22,422 bases of DNA from a virus: the IMG/VR virus record IMGVR_UViG_3300010354_000736, positions 1 to 22,422 of that record; one strand, 5' to 3'. A program made the translations under genes and the position numbers. Below are positions 14,581-22,003 of this stretch, one piece after another. The notes beneath the pieces are model-generated. The model worked only from the letters and a program-made list of their open reading frames with translations, was not told the DNA's origin and searched no databases. Every line of letters starts with the position of its first letter. Within the stretch, counting starts at the first letter, position 1.

Positions 14581-15372
14581 ATGTACTCGACCCCCGCCTA
14601 TTTATATCAACAAATCCAGACCGTGCTGCTGGTCGACATCTCGGGAGTTGGTGCCACATTTGATCGGAGGTGGAAGCCTGTGTATGCTAAAAGTCTTAAA
14701 TTAAATCTTGGTGTGGATAATGTTATATTATTCCAATTTCAGAACCAGGATCAAAAACCTGTCAACATCACGGGCGCAACGTTCACGTTCCGTATCATCA
14801 GCCAGAACGGCGACAACCTGCTGTACGCCAAGGAACTGGTGAGCCTCAGCAATGCACTGGGACGCGCCAAGGTCACTATCCCGGCCGCAGACACAGCGAG
14901 ATTCCAAGCACAGCCCGCGAGCTGGAGCCTGGAAGTCAGCAGCGGTGTGTTGAACCAAGCAGTATTCACCGACGACTATGCTGGCGCCCGCGGCGACATC
15001 GACATCGTGGATTCAGTGTTTCCGGCATTTGTTGCCAGTCAAGAACTCACTGTGCCCAGTCAAGCGCCCGACAGCAGCATCTACTACAGCAGCACCCTGA
15101 CCACGGGCGGCAGTCGCCTCACTACCTTTCAGTTGGACAGTGCCAACTTCACAGGCAACCTGCGTGTGCAGGGCAGCAGCGATGCCATAGCCCAGACCGT
15201 GGAATGGTACAATGTGGAATTCCAAGATCTCACCACGGGCAATGTGGTAAACCAGATCGGTTTTGCAGGCAGCACAGAACGAGTTGGCATCAATGTTGAA
15301 GGTTTCCACCCCTACATACGCCTGCAGTTTGATGTCATTGACGGTGAGATGCAAGCCATACTGTACCGATGA
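14581..15372 (+). CDS. Probable virion structural protein (baseplate/tail type)
   Basis: This encodes 263 residues from ATG 14581 with GGAG upstream and a late promoter at 14558-14565. The start MYSTPAYLYQQIQTVLLVD and the segment FQFQNQDQKPVNITGATFTF suggest an immunoglobulin-like or BppU-like N-terminal domain (roughly residues 35-135). The C-terminal beta-rich domain ends GFHPYIRLQFDVIDGEMQAILYR (written in parts: HPYIRL, then DGEMQ, then ILYR), a pattern common in tail-associated phage proteins. A structural role is likely; the exact part of the virion is unknown. Its stop overlaps the next start (ATGA). Confidence 0.7.
   Translation: MYSTPAYLYQQIQTVLLVDISGVGATFDRRWKPVYAKSLKLNLGVDNVILFQFQNQDQKPVNITGATFTFRIISQNGDNLLYAKELVSLSNALGRAKVTIPAADTARFQAQPASWSLEVSSGVLNQAVFTDDYAGARGDIDIVDSVFPAFVASQELTVPSQAPDSSIYYSSTLTTGGSRLTTFQLDSANFTGNLRVQGSSDAIAQTVEWYNVEFQDLTTGNVVNQIGFAGSTERVGINVEGFHPYIRLQFDVIDGEMQAILYR
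14599..14606 (-). promoter_or_regulatory. T4-type late promoter (TATAAATA) on the minus strand
   Basis: This is a perfect octamer reading left, about 39 bases before ATG 14560. It lies inside codons 7-9 of the divergent structural gene. The expected start is near 14592. Confidence 0.65.
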
Positions 15373-16088
15373 AGTTTGACTGCATAGTGGGGTTTGGTGA
15401 TTCCTGGATGTACGGGGATGAGCTGCTGGATCCCAGTCTGGCTGCCGCACACAGCGACGCACACACCTGCTGGACACAAAACGATGATTACCGCCAGCGC
15501 CACTGTTTCCTGGGCGAACTGGGACATCGCTATGGTGTGCCCACCAAGAATTTTGGCTTTCCTGGCAGCAGCCTGCAGAGCACCATGTGGAACGCCTTGT
15601 GGTGGATGAAACAGCATGGTGATGCACATCCGTTGGTGTTGGTGGCCCTGACCGATGCCAACCGCACCAGTTGGTGGAACCCCGCGCATCAAAGCCATGG
15701 ATCAGATCCTGCCTGGAATCGGCACATACACAGTGCCTGGATGCATGGCAGTCCCTGGACCATACCACGAGACTGGCGTGACATGATACGAGCACACACT
15801 GTGCTCACTGATTGCTCTGCTCTACACGAGCTCAACTACCAGCAGGCCGTGATGTTTTTCGATGGAGTGGCCGCCAGGCTGGGATGTGCAGTGATGCAGT
15901 TCAATGTGATGCCGGCACCTTGCCAGATATCCACACCCACCCTGCCTTGGCCCGATCAGGACCTTGTGTCTGCCATGCAACAGCACGCCGGCGTGCTATG
16001 TGCCCATGGCCATCCCAACGAAATGGGCCATCAATACATCGCTGATCTATTGCAAAAACACATTGACGATGCTATACTTGTAGGGTGA
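15369..16088 (+). CDS. SGNH-hydrolase-like protein
   Basis: This encodes 239 residues. Block I is GFGDSWMYGDELL (G10-D11-S12), block II GFPGSSLQST and the block III-like segment VALTDANRTSWW. The late HGHPNEMGHQYIADLLQKHI matches the HP-x(2)-GH style end seen in this fold, a better match than in the gene at 10539. An acyl-esterase or acetyltransferase role on a glycan is plausible but not shown. It is coupled by ATGA to the structural gene, so it may be late-expressed with it, and its end carries the primase promoter. Confidence 0.75.
   Translation: MKFDCIVGFGDSWMYGDELLDPSLAAAHSDAHTCWTQNDDYRQRHCFLGELGHRYGVPTKNFGFPGSSLQSTMWNALWWMKQHGDAHPLVLVALTDANRTSWWNPAHQSHGSDPAWNRHIHSAWMHGSPWTIPRDWRDMIRAHTVLTDCSALHELNYQQAVMFFDGVAARLGCAVMQFNVMPAPCQISTPTLPWPDQDLVSAMQQHAGVLCAHGHPNEMGHQYIADLLQKHIDDAILVG
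16050..16078 (+). promoter_or_regulatory. Sigma70 promoter (TTGCAA-N17-TATACT) before the primase
   Basis: The -35 is TTGCAA 16050-16055 and the -10 is TATACT 16073-16078, with a 17-base spacer. The expected start is 16085, exactly the G of the primase GTG codon. It lies in the last codons of the SGNH-like gene. Confidence 0.7.
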
Positions 16089-17074
16089 TTGATATCCTGC
16101 CATATCTGCCAGCGCGACGCAAAAAGTCTGCATCGGGCTGGATCAGTTTCAATGCGCCCTGCTGCGTTCACAACGGTGAGACCGCGGATCGACGGCAGCG
16201 CGGCGGCGTGCTGCTCACGGATCAGGGCTGGAGTTATCACTGTTTCAACTGTGGCTTCAAGACCAGTTTTGTCGTGGGGCGCAATCTCAGTTTCAAGGCG
16301 CGCAGATTGTTGCAGTGGTTGAACGTGCCGCAGGAAGAGATCGAGCGCATCAATCTAGAAAGCATGCGGCACCGCGGTGTGCAAGGCATACTGGATGATC
16401 GCCAACGCACTGCCAACATCATCCAGGGCATTGAATTTGAAGATCGGGACCTGCCCGAAGAATTCACGCTGATAGACCAGAGCATGCCCACGCACTGGCA
16501 ATATCTGCGTGACCGGCATGTGCCCCAAGACTACCCCATTGGCGCGATACATGGTGTCAGCGGCGACAAGTTCAGCCGCCGTCAGGGCGTGATCATACCA
16601 TTCACATACGATGGTCGCATCGTGGGACACACACGCAGATTTTTCGATGATCGCACCCCACGATATATCCATGACATGCAGCCAGGATTCGTGTTTGGCA
16701 CCGACCTACAGCAGCCCGAGTGGCGTCATGCCCTGGTAGTGGAAGGCGTGTTTGATGCACTCAGCATTGGTGGTCTGGCTGTGCTGCATGCTGATGTCAA
16801 CGATGCCCAGGCGCGGCTGATACGCAGCCTAGAGCGCGAAGTCACAGTGGTGCCCGATCAAGACGAAGCCGGACTGCGTCTCATAGATCGCGCCCTGGAA
16901 CTCAACTGGGCCGTGAGCATACCGGACTGGCCCGCAGACGTCAAAGACGTCAACGACGCAGTAAGAAGATTTGGTCGCCTGGCTGCACTGATAACTATCA
17001 TGCAGGCACGTGAGACCAGCCGCATACGCATTGAATTGAGGAAGAAACATCTTGTTAAAAGAATACGGGCTTGA
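16085..17074 (+). CDS. gp61: DNA primase, T4 gp61 type
   Basis: This encodes 329 residues from GTG 16085, overlapping the previous stop (GTGA). The N-terminal zinc site uses C26/C27, H29 and YHCFNCGF (C53, C56). The TOPRIM domain has HALVVEGVFDAL with E220 and VVPDQDEAG with D258 and D260; KDVNDAVRRFG follows. Primase makes RNA primers for lagging-strand synthesis with the gp41 helicase, whose gene starts 23 bp before the primase ends. The opening ILPYLPARRKKSASGWISF is the pattern I know from T4-like marine phages. It is probably transcribed from the promoter at 16050-16078 as a leaderless mRNA or translated by coupling from upstream. Confidence 0.9.
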   Translation: MIDILPYLPARRKKSASGWISFNAPCCVHNGETADRRQRGGVLLTDQGWSYHCFNCGFKTSFVVGRNLSFKARRLLQWLNVPQEEIERINLESMRHRGVQGILDDRQRTANIIQGIEFEDRDLPEEFTLIDQSMPTHWQYLRDRHVPQDYPIGAIHGVSGDKFSRRQGVIIPFTYDGRIVGHTRRFFDDRTPRYIHDMQPGFVFGTDLQQPEWRHALVVEGVFDALSIGGLAVLHADVNDAQARLIRSLEREVTVVPDQDEAGLRLIDRALELNWAVSIPDWPADVKDVNDAVRRFGRLAALITIMQARETSRIRIELRKKHLVKRIRA

Positions 17075-18458
17075 CGTACAGAAACTGTTCCTGGAAATGG
17101 TGCTCGAGGATGCGCAGAGTTACATCCGTGTGCAGAACATCTATAATCCTGACAACTTTGATCGCAGCCTTAGATCCGCGGCCAAGTTCATCAAGGAACA
17201 TTGTGACAAGCACAAGACCATGCCGGATCGAGCACAGGTCACGGCCACCACTGCGGTCAAACTAGAGCACATACCTGACCTCAACGAGGGACACTTTGAC
17301 TGGTTCATGGAAGAGTTTGAGGCGTTTACCAAGCGCCAGGAACTGGAGCGAGCCATCCTCAAGGCCGCGGATCTCTTGGAAAAAGGCGACTTTGATCCCG
17401 TGGAGAAACTGATCAAGGATGCTGTGCAGATATCCTTGACCAAGGACATGGGCACGGACTATTTTGCTGATCCCCGTGCGCGACTGCTGGCCTTGAAGAA
17501 CAGCAATGGCCAGAACTCGACAGGGTGGCCCGCACTGGATCGCCTGCTGTACGGCGGTTTCAATCGCGGCGAACTACAGATCTTTGCGGGCGGTTCGGGT
17601 TCGGGCAAGAGCTTGTTCATGCAGAACCTGGCCGTGAACTGGGTGGAAGCCGGACTCAACGGTGTGTACATCACGCTGGAACTGGCCGAGGGCTTGTGCG
17701 CCATGCGCATTGACAGCATGCTGACCAACACACCCAGCAAAGAGATCTTCCGGGACCTTGACACAGTGGAAATGAAGATCAAGGTCATGGGCAAGAAATC
17801 GGGCAAGATGCGCATCAAGTACATGCCGGCACAGAGCACAGTGAACGACATCCGTGCCTACATCAAGGAACTGCAGATACAGACCGGACTCCGAGCCGAC
17901 TTCTTGTGCGTGGACTACTTGGATCTCTTGATGCCGGTGTCGGCCAAGGTATCACCCAATGACCTGTTCGTCAAGGACAAGTACGTGAGTGAAGAACTGC
18001 GCAACTTGGCCAAGGAACTCAACATCTTGTTTGTGACAGCATCGCAGTTGAATCGCAGCGCAGTGGAAGAGATCGAGTTTGACCACAGCCACATATCGGG
18101 TGGTATCTCCAAGATCAACACCGCAGACAATGTGTTTGGTATCTTTACATCGCGCGCCATGCGCGAGCGTGGACGCTATCAGTTGCAGTTAATGAAAACA
18201 CGCTCCAGCTCGGGTGTGGGACAGAAAGTAGAACTGGAATTTGATATTGAATGCCTGCGCATACGAGACCTGGTGCAGGATGAAGGTTATCAAGAATTCA
18301 AGAAACGTGCGCCCAGTATCTATGAAAGCATCAAGGCCACTAGTCGCATCAAGGAAGGCGAAGAAAACGCCACGGTGCCCGACGAGCCCGGCAAGATATC
18401 AGCCGAAGTGCAGAGCGCCAAGCTCAAGCAACTACTGGGTCAGATCAAGCAAGGTTGA
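17052..18458 (+). CDS. gp41: Replicative DNA helicase, T4 gp41 / DnaB type
   Basis: This encodes 468 residues from TTG 17052, with GAGGAAG at 17038-17044 as a strong ribosome-binding site that supports this unusual start. A helical N-terminal domain (about 1-130) precedes a RecA-like core: Walker A GGSGSGKS (180-187), GVYITLELAEG (about 204-214, motif 1a-like with the catalytic Glu), Walker B FLCVDYLDLL (284-293) and a motif 3/4 segment LFVTASQLNRSA. gp41 is the hexameric 5'-3' helicase that, with gp61, forms the primosome. The start lies within the primase gene, and the 3' end overlaps the polymerase by 14 bp tail to tail. Confidence 0.95.
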   Translation: MLKEYGLDVQKLFLEMVLEDAQSYIRVQNIYNPDNFDRSLRSAAKFIKEHCDKHKTMPDRAQVTATTAVKLEHIPDLNEGHFDWFMEEFEAFTKRQELERAILKAADLLEKGDFDPVEKLIKDAVQISLTKDMGTDYFADPRARLLALKNSNGQNSTGWPALDRLLYGGFNRGELQIFAGGSGSGKSLFMQNLAVNWVEAGLNGVYITLELAEGLCAMRIDSMLTNTPSKEIFRDLDTVEMKIKVMGKKSGKMRIKYMPAQSTVNDIRAYIKELQIQTGLRADFLCVDYLDLLMPVSAKVSPNDLFVKDKYVSEELRNLAKELNILFVTASQLNRSAVEEIEFDHSHISGGISKINTADNVFGIFTSRAMRERGRYQLQLMKTRSSSGVGQKVELEFDIECLRIRDLVQDEGYQEFKKRAPSIYESIKATSRIKEGEENATVPDEPGKISAEVQSAKLKQLLGQIKQG

Positions 18459-20148
18459 GATACTGATCAATGGGCATGGACCGCACGTTGGTCCTGTTGC
18501 ATTGCAGGAACTGACTGCCATCTCGGCTGCGCATCTCACCGTTGCCCACGATCACTGATCCCGCGCCATACTTTATGGGTCGATCCACAATGAGATCCAC
18601 GTATTCGCCTTCGCCCACGCCCAGGGTAATGAAGTGGATGTATTGTTTCTTGTCGCGCCGGAACACACGGCTGTTGGCCACGATGCCAGCAAATTCATAG
18701 TGATCCAGGTACAATCCGCGCACACCCATGTTGGGCAAAAAGCCCGGCGAGTTCCATGCACCGTGCTCCAGGAATGACTCCACGGGATCTTCCGTGATCC
18801 AGTTGTCAAAGCCCAGGTCACGCAGATCCCATCCGGCTCGCTTGGCTTCGTTGCGATAGACCCAGCGGGCATAACTGCCTTGGCAGTGCAGCAAGGCTGC
18901 GCGCCAGAACTCCCGGGGATTATGTGCTTTGTGATAGGCCAGGGCCCAGATCAAACGGCCCAGGTTCACAGCATGCGCACGGCATAGGCCAAAGCCCGAC
19001 AGGCTCTGCATCTCCTGGCGTATCTGTTCGCGCTGGGGATGATCACCCAGGCGCGCCATGAACTCCATGACCTTTTCTTCGTTGCGCTTGGCAAATGCGC
19101 GTCGGTACATGTCTGCTTCGTAGGCGTTGACCGAGATCAACTTCATGATCTTTTCTATGGCATCGTCTTCGCACACAATGGCCGACTCCTGCACGGTCTT
19201 CTGGGTCCAGTCATGGAAGAACGATGCCTTCTTGCGTCCCTCCACAGCCACGGGACGCACCAAGGCCGTGGCAAACACACAGTCATGCACTGACGTGGGA
19301 CGTATGGCACGGAACAGCCTGCGCATGGCCGGGGACTCGCCTTGCGTGACTCCCAAGACATCGCCACGTGCCAGAAGATCTGCAGTGGCTTCGTCGGTGT
19401 GGGGATATTCATGTACGCCGCGCGTGGGGTCAATCTCCATGAGCTGACTGAGCCCACGGTTGGCCAGGATGTCTACCTTGAGATGTTCAAGATCCTCTAC
19501 TTCGTTTTTGTCCAAGAGTATGAGGTTGTCGTCGCGGAACAGGCTCTGGGGCAGTTTGCGATCAAACACTATGACGCCGCCGCAGTGTTTGCTCAAGCAG
19601 CGTTTCTTGCCAATGAGCTTGCGTTCAATGCGCTGGGCTTCCGCAACATCAATGCCCAGTTTGTTGTAGTCTATTTCCTTGGGCAAGCGACCGCGCACGC
19701 CCAGGCGCTTGGCTGCTTCGCGACGCGCTGACTTTTCCTTGTACATCACATAGTTGCTGATGCGGGCAGTGCGGCCAGGCCAAGCATCAAAGATTCTCTG
19801 CATGGCCAGTTCTTGCTGATGGTGCGGCACGTCGATGTCCACGTCGGGCAAGTCATCGCGGAACGGGTTCAAGAAGCGCGCCAAGGGTATGTTCCACTCA
19901 ATGGGATCAACATCTGTTATGCCCATGAGATAACACACCAGGCTGGAGCCTGCAGACCCTCGTGTCATGTGTGGTATATCGCGGTTGAGATCCAAGACCC
20001 TGCGTATCTTGAGGAAGTAGTCCGTGAAACGTTGATTTATGATGATGCCAAATTCTTCTACCAGTCGCTGCTGGTATCGCTCATCATCGGGACAGGGCCT
20101 GCGGAATTCGGTCATGAGACTTTCGATCTGTTCTAGTTCAGTTGCCAT
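18445..20148 (-). CDS. dnaE: PHP-less DnaE-type (family C) DNA polymerase
   Basis: This encodes 567 residues with AAGG before ATG 20148. The palm begins TRGSAGSSLVCYLMGITDVD (62-81), then LPDVDIDV with catalytic D102 and D104, SKHCGGVIVF (186-195) and LKVDILANRGL with D226. VTQGESPAMRRLFRAIRPTS (267-286) and a fingers block SGFGLCRAHAVNLGRLIWAL (384-403) follow. The last ~100 residues look like an OB fold. Bacterial DnaE is about twice as long; the N-terminal PHP domain (~270 residues) is absent, and no PHP gene is seen here, so proofreading must come from elsewhere. No family B gp43 is visible in the window. It is probably the replicative polymerase, reading opposite to helicase and primase. 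Confidence 0.9.
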   Translation of the reverse strand: MATELEQIESLMTEFRRPCPDDERYQQRLVEEFGIIINQRFTDYFLKIRRVLDLNRDIPHMTRGSAGSSLVCYLMGITDVDPIEWNIPLARFLNPFRDDLPDVDIDVPHHQQELAMQRIFDAWPGRTARISNYVMYKEKSARREAAKRLGVRGRLPKEIDYNKLGIDVAEAQRIERKLIGKKRCLSKHCGGVIVFDRKLPQSLFRDDNLILLDKNEVEDLEHLKVDILANRGLSQLMEIDPTRGVHEYPHTDEATADLLARGDVLGVTQGESPAMRRLFRAIRPTSVHDCVFATALVRPVAVEGRKKASFFHDWTQKTVQESAIVCEDDAIEKIMKLISVNAYEADMYRRAFAKRNEEKVMEFMARLGDHPQREQIRQEMQSLSGFGLCRAHAVNLGRLIWALAYHKAHNPREFWRAALLHCQGSYARWVYRNEAKRAGWDLRDLGFDNWITEDPVESFLEHGAWNSPGFLPNMGVRGLYLDHYEFAGIVANSRVFRRDKKQYIHFITLGVGEGEYVDLIVDRPIKYGAGSVIVGNGEMRSRDGSQFLQCNRTNVRSMPIDQYLNLA

Positions 20149-20156
20149 AGTGATGC

Positions 20157-20164
20157 CTTAAATA
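20157..20164 (+). promoter_or_regulatory. Possible late promoter (CTTAAATA)
   Basis: It matches TATAAATA at six of eight positions, 18 bases before ATG 20182, with GAGGT (20170-20174) as the ribosome-binding site. The spacing suits a late promoter but the box is imperfect. Confidence 0.4.
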
Positions 20165-20181
20165 ATGTAGAGGTAAAAATT

Positions 20182-20613
20182 ATGAAAAAAATGTTACTGA
20201 GTTTTATACTAGGTTTATTTAGTGTGGCTGCCCATGCCTGGCAGGCCAATTTGGTCATCAACAACAATACTGACTACAACATCACTGTCACACACAACAC
20301 TGTGGGTGACTTGACCACCATAGCGCCGGGCAAGAGCTGGAGTTGGACCACGTCCGACAACAACAATACCAACGCCTTGAAGTTTTGGCAACAACCCAAT
20401 GTATGGTTCATGCAGGGTTCCGCTGCATTTGGTCCCACTGCCGGTGTGTGGGTGGATCGCGGGTGGATGGATCCCAATGGTCAGACCATCAAGATGACAG
20501 CCAATGCCAACGGCACTGTGTTTGTACAGACCGTAAATGGTGGCAAGGAGATCTTGGCTTGGAATCAGTTTGAACAGGGTGGCACTATTGAGCTTACATT
20601 TGATCGTCAGTGA
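20182..20613 (+). CDS. Secreted protein with signal peptide, beta-rich
   Basis: This encodes 143 residues with a good GAGGT ribosome-binding site. Residues 1-19, MKKMLLSFILGLFSVAAHA, form a classical signal peptide (KK, hydrophobic core, AHA cleavage). The mature part begins WQANLVINNNTDYNITVTH and contains IAPGKSWSWTT, beta-sandwich-like and reminiscent of small secreted or aegerolysin-like proteins, though I cannot assign a family. It has no cysteine, so disulfides are not expected. Export from an infected cell suggests a role in the periplasm or outside: superinfection exclusion, lysis or host-surface binding. Its stop TGA abuts the stop of the convergent radical SAM gene with no gap. Confidence 0.75.
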   Translation: MKKMLLSFILGLFSVAAHAWQANLVINNNTDYNITVTHNTVGDLTTIAPGKSWSWTTSDNNNTNALKFWQQPNVWFMQGSAAFGPTAGVWVDRGWMDPNGQTIKMTANANGTVFVQTVNGGKEILAWNQFEQGGTIELTFDRQ

Positions 20614-21681
20614 TCACAGGCCCAATACCGCGGCCAACTCAGGCAGACTCTGCCGCCAGTTGGTTTTCTTGACATAGTCCTGGGCTTCCATCCGGGCAGC
20701 GAACTTTTCCGCGGTGAGTTCCTGCCCGGTTATTTCTACCATGGGCCCAAAAAATTCATGATTGGCCAAGGCCTGTTTCAGCGACACGGGGGCCGAGGCG
20801 AATCCAGTCCACTGCGGATAATAAACCACATTGTGATTGTGTCGCAGACCTTGGCTGGCAAACCAGGCCAGCGTGTCGTCGTAGTAAAGGGCATTGAGAG
20901 CGCTGATGGTGTAGCTCACTGACAACAGTGGCGTGGCCCGTCGATATTGCTCTAGATTTCTCTGCAAAACATCCCAAGACAGTGGCCAACGCAGATATTC
21001 AAACACCGATTCCAACCCATCTATACTGATACAGATGTTGAGATCCTGGAACTCCTGCATCATGGCCAGCAGTGATGGACTCAGAGTCACGCTGCCGTTG
21101 GTGACAAAACTGATAGAACAGTCTGTGTTGTCGTAGTCCAGCAATCGTGACAGTGCTTGTTCGGTGCTGGGATCAATCAAGGGCTCACCGCCCTGCAGAG
21201 TCAGTCTGCGTGCTGTGGCCCAGTCAATGCCCAGTTGATCCAAGTCGGCTTGATAGGGACGATGACGGTGGATGTGCATGCGACGTTCCATGGCGATCCA
21301 TTTGGTGCTGTAGGCGCCGTTGCAGGTGACACATGCTAGATTGCACAAGTTACTGGTCATGATTTGATATACCAGTTTTTTATTGCGTCCTTGTTCGACA
21401 TCCTGTTCTATAAGTTCAATATCACGATCAAGTTTGTAATCCAAGAATGCATTTTCTTGCTGTCGTCGGCTCTGGACACCCAGAGATTCCATGGTCCAGC
21501 ATTTTTTGCATTCAGGTGGCTTTTTGCCCTCGCGCATGGCCTGTTCCCATGCTTGTCTGTTGAATGTATCGGGCAGCAAACAGCAGGGCGTAGACTGTCC
21601 ACGGTGGCGGCCCATGCCCGGTGACAACACTTCATGACTGTACCAAGGCATCACGCAGAAATTGGGATTTTTAAGGGCCAT
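20614..21681 (-). CDS. Twitch-type radical SAM enzyme
   Basis: This encodes 355 residues from ATG 21681 (MALKNPNFCVMPWYSHEV); a start at 21786 would overlap the divergent gene. The cluster motif is CNLACVTC (C113, C117, C120), and TLQGGEPLID (161-170) is the GGE motif. Extra cysteines upstream (C9, C33, C34, C58, C61, as FCVMPW, CCLLP and ECKKCW) are the N-terminal pattern I associate with twitch radical SAM proteins of marine phages and bacteria, and could bind a second cluster. Relatives modify peptides or small molecules; the substrate is unknown. No good ribosome-binding site is seen. A CGTAAATA lies at 21700-21693, a weak late box. It does not pair with a visible precursor peptide gene. 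Confidence 0.85.
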   Translation of the reverse strand: MALKNPNFCVMPWYSHEVLSPGMGRHRGQSTPCCLLPDTFNRQAWEQAMREGKKPPECKKCWTMESLGVQSRRQQENAFLDYKLDRDIELIEQDVEQGRNKKLVYQIMTSNLCNLACVTCNGAYSTKWIAMERRMHIHRHRPYQADLDQLGIDWATARRLTLQGGEPLIDPSTEQALSRLLDYDNTDCSISFVTNGSVTLSPSLLAMMQEFQDLNICISIDGLESVFEYLRWPLSWDVLQRNLEQYRRATPLLSVSYTISALNALYYDDTLAWFASQGLRHNHNVVYYPQWTGFASAPVSLKQALANHEFFGPMVEITGQELTAEKFAARMEAQDYVKKTNWRQSLPELAAVLGL

Positions 21682-21719
21682 AGGAGCAAATCTATTTACG
21701 ACTTTGAACTGGCGTCCTG

Positions 21720-21727
21720 AATAAATA
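21720..21727 (+). promoter_or_regulatory. T4-type late promoter (AATAAATA)
   Basis: It matches TATAAATA at seven of eight positions. Transcription should begin near 21734, giving a short leader with AGAGACG before ATG 21743. It likely serves both the small gene and the nucleotidyltransferase-like gene. Confidence 0.75.
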
Positions 21728-21742
21728 CCCAGAGACGAAAAA

Positions 21743-22003
21743 ATGCAAAAAAAGACTCGCAGCATCCTCGAGGAACTTGACGCCATTTACGCTGAAAAGT
21801 ATGCGGCGCGAGACCGTCGCTACATTATCGAGAGCCGGGCCAGCAATGTCATTGCCAGCGCAATACGCTTGGTTGAGCAGATCGAAGCGGCTTATCCCGC
21901 TGATCAGGCCGAGAATCTTGTGCGTAAACTGTTAAACGCTATCCGTGCCAAGGATGCCACGAAATTTACCCGTACAGTGAGACGCACCGATGCGGATCAA
22001 TGA
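21743..22003 (+). CDS. Small conserved late phage protein
   Basis: This encodes 86 residues, MQKKTRSILEELDAIYAEKY onward, largely helical and charged (ESRASNVIASAIRLVEQIEA). I recall similar short proteins next to a nucleotidyltransferase-like gene in T4-like marine phages; the function is unknown. It is driven by a late promoter and its stop overlaps the next gene by 14 bp, so the two are probably co-translated. The C-terminus is basic (KFTRTVRRTDADQ), which could allow DNA or RNA contact. Confidence 0.7.
   Translation: MQKKTRSILEELDAIYAEKYAARDRRYIIESRASNVIASAIRLVEQIEAAYPADQAENLVRKLLNAIRAKDATKFTRTVRRTDADQ

Noticed and set aside
15013-15795. Minus-strand open frame of 260 codons
   Set aside because: Antisense to the structural and SGNH-like genes; its composition (Cys/His/Trp-rich) is typical of a shadow frame.
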